Positions 58,720 through 64,000 of a stretch of 64,000 nucleotides of DNA are shown in pieces. Source of the DNA: Parvularcula sp038749595 (GTDB lineage: Bacteria > Pseudomonadota > Alphaproteobacteria > Caulobacterales > Parvularculaceae). A model generated the notes under the pieces. The model was not told where the DNA came from. It worked only from the letters and a program-made list of their open reading frames with translations, and searched no databases. Position 1 is the stretch's first letter. Every line of letters starts with the position of its first letter. Both the position numbers and the translations under genes were made by a program. The stretch spans positions 62,001 to 126,000 of the forward strand of contig JBCDHW010000007.1 of NCBI GenBank assembly GCA_038749595.1, read 5' to 3'.

Positions 58720-61700
58720 AAAAGCTCATTCGTTGGTTTGTCGACAGCCGCGTTGCGGCGAACCTGCTCGCCATTTTCCTCATCGCCGCCGGGCTCGTCT
58801 CCGCCCGCGGCCTGACGGTCCGGTTGTTCCCGGAAGTTATTCCGTATGCGGTGACAATCACCGTCCCCTACCCCGGCGCCTCTCCCCAGGAAATCGAAGA
58901 AGGCATCATCGAGCCGATTGAGGAGCAAATCCAAGGCCTCGACGGCATCCGCAAAATCGACGCGATCGCAGCCGAGAATATCGGCAACGTCGTCGCGTTC
59001 CTCGATTTTGGGTCAGACACGGACGAACTCGCCAACGACATCCGCAACGCGGTCAATCAGATCACGGTCTTCCCCGCCGACGCCGAAGAGCCCGTCATCG
59101 CTGAAATCGAGGATGAAGAAGTCGTCGCGCGGGTGATCATCTCAGGCGATCGCGACCCGATCGCCTTGAAGAAATTCGCCGACACGATGCGATCGCGCAT
59201 CCTCAACAACGACTCAACGAGCCGGGTCGCGATCGAGGGGGTGGCGGACTACCTCATTGATATCGAAGTGCCCGGGGCGCGGCTCGAGGCTCTCGGTTTG
59301 TCGCTCGATCAACTCGCTGGCCGGATCCAAGCGCGGTCGCTTGAGCTCTCCGGCGGCGAGGTGGAAAATGATCGCCGCCGCCTGCTCATCCGCACCCTCG
59401 GCGAGGCGGAAGTCGGCGAAGACTTCGGCGACCTCGTCATCCTGACGTCTGAGACGGATGCTCCGGTGATCCTGTCCGACGTTGCGTCGATCACGGACGG
59501 TCTCTCCGACGAGCCGGTGTTCGCGCGGTTCGATGGCAAGCCCGCCGTGGCGCTCAACATCTACCGGATCGGCGATGAGCGGATCTTTACGGTCCTTGAG
59601 GACCTGCGCGACGTCTTGGCTGAGAGCGAGACGTTCCTCCCGCCCGGGATCGACGCGAACCTTTTTGTCGACCGCTCGATCGAGCTCACCAACCGGGTCA
59701 ATCTGCTGACGACGAACGCCATTATCGGCTTCGTTTTGATCCTCGTTCTGCTGCTCCTTTTCCTTGATGTCCGCGTCGCCTTTTGGGTCGGCGTCGGCGT
59801 GGCGCTCAGCTTTGTCGGCACCTTCATTCCGATGGCCATCGCTGGGGTCGCCATCAACCAGCTGTCGCTGTTCGGTTTCATCCTCGCGATCGGGATCGTC
59901 GTTGATGACGCCATCGTCGTCGGCGAGAACATCTACGCGACCGTTGAGGATGGCGAGGAAGACACCAAACAAGCCGCCAAACGCGGGACCATCCGCGTCG
60001 CAACGCCGGTGTTTTTCTCCGTCTCCACCACCGTGGCCGCGTTCCTGCCGCTGATGTTTGTGCCCTCAACAGTGGGACAGTTCATTGGCGACATCGCCTT
60101 CGTCGTGGTCGCGGTCCTGATCCTCTCGTTGATCGAGAGCTTCTTCATTTTGCCCCAGCACCTGTCGCATCTCCACGATCGACCACCGGGAAGGTTCAGT
60201 ATACGGCGCTTTGCCGATCCCCTGCGCAACAGCGTTGCTCGGCGCCTCGATACGTTCAGTGAAAAGCGGCTTGGCCCAGCGATCGAATTCGCAGCGACGC
60301 GCCCCGTCGTAACGGTGCTCTTTGCGCTCTCGGCGCTGATCGCCACGTTCGCGCTGTTCCCAGCGGGCCTGATCCGCGGCACGTTCTTCCCGGAAATTGA
60401 AGGCAACTACGTCACCGCACAACTGGAGCTGGCAGAGGCGGCATCGGAAGCGCAAACCGTCGCTGCGGTCGAACGGATCATTCAGGGGGCTGAGGATGCC
60501 GCCGAGACTATCGGCGCGGATGTCGGCACCGAGCCTGACGTTGTCATCGAGAACATTCTCTGGAGCCTCGGTCGCTCGATCGCCGGGCCCGAGGTCGGCG
60601 CCTTTGGCTCAAGCGGCGGCGCTGCGCCCAATGTCGCTGTGGTCGAGGTGAAAATCCGCGACGCCGCCGAACGCAAGTTCAAAGCGAGCAGGTTCGAGGA
60701 AGAGTGGCGGGACGCGACTGGTCCCGTCCCCGGCGCGCAAAAGCTCAACTTTAGCTTCAACCTCGTCGGCACCAGCCTCCCCGTCCAATTCGAGGTGGCG
60801 AGCACCGACGAAGCCATGGCCCGCGAAGCGACGGGTCGTCTGCGTACAGAGCTTGAGGCGATCCCCGGCGTCTTCGATATCTCCGACGATCGCTTCCGCA
60901 CCACGCCTGAGGTCCAAATTCGCCTTCGTCCCGAAGCGGCATCCTACGGCGTTGACCTTAGCACGGTGGCACGCGCCGTCCGCGCCAGCTACTTCGGCGC
61001 CGAAGCCGTCCGTATTCAGAGGGACCGCGAAGAGATCGAAGTCCGCGTCCGCCTGCCCGAGGACGAACGCCTCTCGATTGAAGACGTGAAACGGCAGAAA
61101 ATCATCCTCGGCGATGTCGCGATCCCGATCGCCCAGCTCGCCGATATCTCTGTCGGTCAGGCCCCGGCCAGCATCAACCGCATCGACCGAGAACGGGTCT
61201 TCCGCCTGCAGAGCGATGTCGATTTCGGACGCACCACCGGCGGCGAAGTCACCCAGACAATCCTCGCCGACATCTGGCCCGCGATCGCGTCGGAGTTCCC
61301 TGGCGTCAGCGTCTCCCCTGGCGGCGACCAAGAAGAACAGGCCCGCTCGACGCCGGTGCTCGTGCGCAACTTCATCCTCGCGTTGTTTTGCATCTACGCC
61401 CTGTTGGCGATGGCGTTCAGCAGTTACACCCAGCCATTAATCGTGCTGTCGATCATCCCCTTCGGCCTCATCGGCGCGCTATGGGGCCACGCTATGCTGG
61501 GCTTGGAACTCAGTCTCCTGTCGATCTTTGGGATCATCGGCCTGTCGGGCGTGATCATCAACGACGCCCTCCTGATGGTCGATTACATGAACGAGAACAT
61601 CGCCAAGGGCATGGCGCGGGTGGAAGGGATTGTCGACGCGGCGGTCAAGCGTTTCCGCCCGATCATCCTCACCTCGCTGACGACATTCTTCGGTGTGACG

Positions 61701-61889
61701 CCGATCGTGCTCGAGACATCGGTTCAGTCGGCATTCCTCAAGCCAACGGCGGTGTCGCTCGGCTTTGGGATCTTATTCGGCACCGTCGTTTTGATGGTCG
61801 TCGTGCCGGCCATGGCTGTTCTCCACCACCGCTGCCGCATGGGTGTGGAGAAGTTTTTCAGAGTTCCGGTGCGCGCGCCAACAGGCTAG
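58716..61889 (+). CDS. RND multidrug efflux pump, inner membrane permease
   Basis: 1057 residues, the family's usual length. Twelve membrane helices and two large periplasmic loops. The proton-relay aspartates are in GIVVDDAIVVGENIY in helix 4, and the C-terminal half has SIFGIIGLSGVIINDALLMVDYMNE. Strongly AcrB/MexB-like but with loop sequences that do not name a substrate. Overlap with the adaptor gene (ATGA) shows coupled translation. Likely exports hydrophobic compounds, metals being less likely because no Met/Cys-rich region is seen. Confidence 0.93.
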   Translation: MKKLIRWFVDSRVAANLLAIFLIAAGLVSARGLTVRLFPEVIPYAVTITVPYPGASPQEIEEGIIEPIEEQIQGLDGIRKIDAIAAENIGNVVAFLDFGSDTDELANDIRNAVNQITVFPADAEEPVIAEIEDEEVVARVIISGDRDPIALKKFADTMRSRILNNDSTSRVAIEGVADYLIDIEVPGARLEALGLSLDQLAGRIQARSLELSGGEVENDRRRLLIRTLGEAEVGEDFGDLVILTSETDAPVILSDVASITDGLSDEPVFARFDGKPAVALNIYRIGDERIFTVLEDLRDVLAESETFLPPGIDANLFVDRSIELTNRVNLLTTNAIIGFVLILVLLLLFLDVRVAFWVGVGVALSFVGTFIPMAIAGVAINQLSLFGFILAIGIVVDDAIVVGENIYATVEDGEEDTKQAAKRGTIRVATPVFFSVSTTVAAFLPLMFVPSTVGQFIGDIAFVVVAVLILSLIESFFILPQHLSHLHDRPPGRFSIRRFADPLRNSVARRLDTFSEKRLGPAIEFAATRPVVTVLFALSALIATFALFPAGLIRGTFFPEIEGNYVTAQLELAEAASEAQTVAAVERIIQGAEDAAETIGADVGTEPDVVIENILWSLGRSIAGPEVGAFGSSGGAAPNVAVVEVKIRDAAERKFKASRFEEEWRDATGPVPGAQKLNFSFNLVGTSLPVQFEVASTDEAMAREATGRLRTELEAIPGVFDISDDRFRTTPEVQIRLRPEAASYGVDLSTVARAVRASYFGAEAVRIQRDREEIEVRVRLPEDERLSIEDVKRQKIILGDVAIPIAQLADISVGQAPASINRIDRERVFRLQSDVDFGRTTGGEVTQTILADIWPAIASEFPGVSVSPGGDQEEQARSTPVLVRNFILALFCIYALLAMAFSSYTQPLIVLSIIPFGLIGALWGHAMLGLELSLLSIFGIIGLSGVIINDALLMVDYMNENIAKGMARVEGIVDAAVKRFRPIILTSLTTFFGVTPIVLETSVQSAFLKPTAVSLGFGILFGTVVLMVVVPAMAVLHHRCRMGVEKFFRVPVRAPTG

Positions 61890-61942
61890 AGCCGCCGCGC
61901 CGCATTCGCTAAAGACCCGACTCCCGCGAAAGGAAGGGAGTG

Positions 61943-63865
61943 ATGTCGAGCCGTCCCGAAACTAAGCTGATCGGCCATGCGTTGATCGCCGACGAGGTGC
62001 GCCGCCTGCCGCCGCGCCCCGGGGTCTACCGGATGTTCGGTGACGACGGCGAGGTGCTCTATGTCGGCAAGGCGCGGAGCCTGAAGGCGCGGGTCTCCAA
62101 CTACGCGACGCTGAACGGCCACTCAAACCGCATTGCACGGATGATCTCCGATACCCGCGCGATGGAGTTCGTGGTTACCGACACCGAGACGGAGGCGCTT
62201 CTCCTCGAAGCCAACCTCATTAAACAGCTCCGCCCACGGTACAATGTCCTTCTGCGCGACGACAAAAGCTTCGCCTCGATCCTGGTCGCGAAAGACCACG
62301 CCTTCCCGCAGATCCTCAAGCATCGCGGCGCGCAGAAGCGTCCGGGCGAATATTTCGGACCCTTCGCAAGCGCCGGTGCCGTCAACCGCGGCTTGAACAC
62401 CTTGCAGAAGGCGTTCCTCCTCCGCTCCTGCAACGACAGCGTTTTTGAGAACCGCGAACGGCCGTGCCTTCTCTACCAAATCAAGCGCTGCGCTGCTCCG
62501 TGTACGGGCGTTGTTGACGAAGAGGCCTACGGCAAACTCGTCCGTGAGGCGACGACTTTCCTGCGCGGGGGCAACCGCGAGGTGACAGCCCAGCTGTCGA
62601 AGGATATGGAGGAAGCGGCTGAAGCGCTGGATTTCGAACGCGCGGCCAGCCTGCGCGACCGTATCCGCGCCCTCGCCCACCTGCAGGAAAGCCAAGGCAT
62701 CAACCCTGGCTCCGTGGAAGAAGCCGACGTTTTCGCTGTCCACGCGAACGGCGGGCAATCCTGCGTCCAGGCCTTTTTCTTCCGTGCAGGGCAGAACCTG
62801 GGCAGCCGCGCCTATTTTCCGAAGGCGGACAAAGAAGAGACCCAAGCCGCGATTCTCGGCGCGTTCCTCGCGCAGTTCTACGATGGCCGCATGCCGCCGC
62901 GGAGCATTTTCATCAGTGAAGAGATTGATGACCGCGAACTCCTCGCCGACGCGCTCAGCATCAAGGCAGGCCGCAAGGTTGAGGTGCTCCAGCCGCAGCG
63001 CGGGGAGAAGAAAACCCTTGTTGCTCAAGCGCATATGAACGCTCGCGAGGCCCTCGGCAGGCGCCTTGCCGATACGGCGAGCCAAAAGCGGCTGATGGAA
63101 GCCCTCGCCGAAAGCCTTGAACTGTCCGGCCTACCGACGCGGGTAGAATGCTACGACAACTCGCATATCAGCGGCACCGGGATGGTCGGCGGGATGATCG
63201 TCTCCGGCGAAGAAGGCTTTGAACGGAACAAATACCGTAAGTTCAACATCAAGGATCCGAACGTCGCCGCAGGCGATGACTTTGGCGCCATGCGCGAGGT
63301 CCTCGAACGACGGTTCAGTCGGCTGATCAAAGAAAGTGCTCCGGGTCAGGACGACTGGCCGTCGCTCGTCGTTATCGACGGCGGCCAGGGCCAACTTTCC
63401 GCTGCGAAGACGGCGATGGAAGACGCCGGCATCCGCGTTGGCCCCGACATCGAGGGCGGCGAGGTGATGCTTCTGTCGATCGCCAAGGCCCGGCGCGAGG
63501 ATGCCCATGGCGGCAAGACCGCGGACCGCTCAGCCAGCGCTTCGGCGGAGCAATTCTTCGCACCCGGACGACCGCCCTTCATGCTGCCGCCGCGCACGCC
63601 GGTGCTCTACTACCTCCAGCGCCTTCGCGACGAGGCCCACCGCTTCGCCATCGGTGCGCAACGGGCGAAGCGCACCAAGCAAATGACAAGCAATCCTCTC
63701 GACGCGATCGAGGGGGTGGGACCCTCGCGGAAGAAAGCGCTCCTCCACCACTTTGGCTCAGCCAAAGGTGTCGCCCGTGCCAAGTCAACGGATCTTATGA
63801 CCGTAGACGGAATATCCGAGAGCTTGGCCCAGCGGATCTACGACCATTTCCATCCGCAGGAATAG
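61943..63865 (+). CDS. uvrC: Excinuclease ABC subunit C
   Basis: 640 residues from ATG 61943 with AGGAAGG five bases upstream; GTG 61940 is the alternative. UvrC makes both cuts in nucleotide excision repair. Domains: GIY-YIG nuclease (RPGVYRMFGDDGEVLYVGKARSLKARVSNY in parts) for the 3' cut, Cys-rich region CLLYQIKRCAAPCTG, UVR motif FERAASLRDRIRALAHLQ, RNase-H-like endonuclease with VECYDNSHISGTG and VVIDGGQGQLSAA, and C-terminal helix-hairpin-helix pair (IEGVGPSRKKALLHHFGS). Intact. Confidence 0.96.
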   Translation: MSSRPETKLIGHALIADEVRRLPPRPGVYRMFGDDGEVLYVGKARSLKARVSNYATLNGHSNRIARMISDTRAMEFVVTDTETEALLLEANLIKQLRPRYNVLLRDDKSFASILVAKDHAFPQILKHRGAQKRPGEYFGPFASAGAVNRGLNTLQKAFLLRSCNDSVFENRERPCLLYQIKRCAAPCTGVVDEEAYGKLVREATTFLRGGNREVTAQLSKDMEEAAEALDFERAASLRDRIRALAHLQESQGINPGSVEEADVFAVHANGGQSCVQAFFFRAGQNLGSRAYFPKADKEETQAAILGAFLAQFYDGRMPPRSIFISEEIDDRELLADALSIKAGRKVEVLQPQRGEKKTLVAQAHMNAREALGRRLADTASQKRLMEALAESLELSGLPTRVECYDNSHISGTGMVGGMIVSGEEGFERNKYRKFNIKDPNVAAGDDFGAMREVLERRFSRLIKESAPGQDDWPSLVVIDGGQGQLSAAKTAMEDAGIRVGPDIEGGEVMLLSIAKARREDAHGGKTADRSASASAEQFFAPGRPPFMLPPRTPVLYYLQRLRDEAHRFAIGAQRAKRTKQMTSNPLDAIEGVGPSRKKALLHHFGSAKGVARAKSTDLMTVDGISESLAQRIYDHFHPQE

Positions 63866-63933
63866 CGTGCGCAAAACCCTTGACGGGCCCGCGCCAAATC
63901 GGCCCATTCACTGCAAAACGCATGGAGAACCTC

Positions 63934-64000
63934 ATGTTCGCACCCCTCGCCATAGGCCTTTTGGCCGCCACCGCACAGCTTGAAACGGAGCGCCTCGCCG
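63934..64000 (+). CDS. Start of a gene cut by the window edge
   Basis: ATG 63934 follows GGAGAACCTC, and the 22 codons visible (MFAPLAIGLLAATAQLETER) look like a signal peptide. The gene runs off the end. pgsA, often next to uvrC, is not what begins here. The product is unknown. Confidence 0.45.
   Translation, partial: MFAPLAIGLLAATAQLETERLA

Overview
The window looks like chromosomal DNA of a free-living, probably marine, aerobic alphaproteobacterium. MucR/Ros-type regulator, a scpA-scpB-tatABC run, erpA and dgt genes, NrdR-NusB-ThiL and a very large TonB-dependent receptor all point to Alphaproteobacteria. My best guess is the Parvularculales/Hyphomonadaceae neighbourhood, but this is inferred from gene content only. 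No rRNA, CRISPR array or intact transposase was seen.

Layout. 0-3 kb: three secreted or surface proteins of unknown function, the first frameshifted in a G run. 3.2-8.4 kb: a small decayed integrated element with seven minus-strand, mostly overlapping genes (Xis/AlpA-like, unknown, Toprim primase, DUF927 helicase, unknown, XRE, His-rich), a shrunken tyrosine-integrase remnant at the right edge, and a 13-bp direct repeat at both ends. 8.5-13.5 kb: a COG0523 metallochaperone divergent from hisI, then a SbtA bicarbonate transporter, a SbtB PII-like protein, a C45 hydrolase and a COG4337 protein that looks like an iota-class carbonic anhydrase. 14-17.6 kb: DUF2891 lipoprotein, membrane AraC regulator, class-C-like serine hydrolase. 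17.7-23.8 kb: an alginate-type locus (PL7 lyase, FadR-type GntR regulator, TonB-dependent receptor) with repeated operator-like sites upstream. 24-28.4 kb: tRNA-Arg(CCU), thiL, nusB, nrdR, a SnoaL-like protein, glyA. 28.7-34.3 kb: MucR-like regulator, tatCBA, scpBA, SPOR protein, dGTPase. 34.5-44.7 kb: one complete chemotaxis operon. 44.9-50.9 kb: erpA, MAPEG protein, xthA, RecD-like helicase, YceI, two DUF1801 proteins and secreted unknowns. 51-55.5 kb: fatty-acid beta-oxidation genes with an asparaginase between them, plus two long CGTCATCCCGG-type palindromic repeats. 55.6-64 kb: tRNA-Ile2(CAU), a tripartite RND efflux system, uvrC and the start of a further gene.

How parts fit together. 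SbtA, SbtB and the carbonic anhydrase candidate would import, gate and interconvert inorganic carbon. In the alginate locus the receptor would bring oligosaccharides over the outer membrane, the lyase would cut the polymer and the GntR protein would sense a product. The chemotaxis operon encodes receptor, both adaptation enzymes, deamidase, kinase, coupling protein and two CheY proteins, and it sits between dgt and erpA, genes I recall as neighbours in many relatives. FadA and FadB supply the last steps of beta-oxidation. The most unusual items are the SbtAB/iota-carbonic-anhydrase cluster, the decayed satellite-like element, the PAS-rich receptor ending in a CheR/CheB-docking pentapeptide, and the MucR protein lacking its usual histidine zinc ligands.
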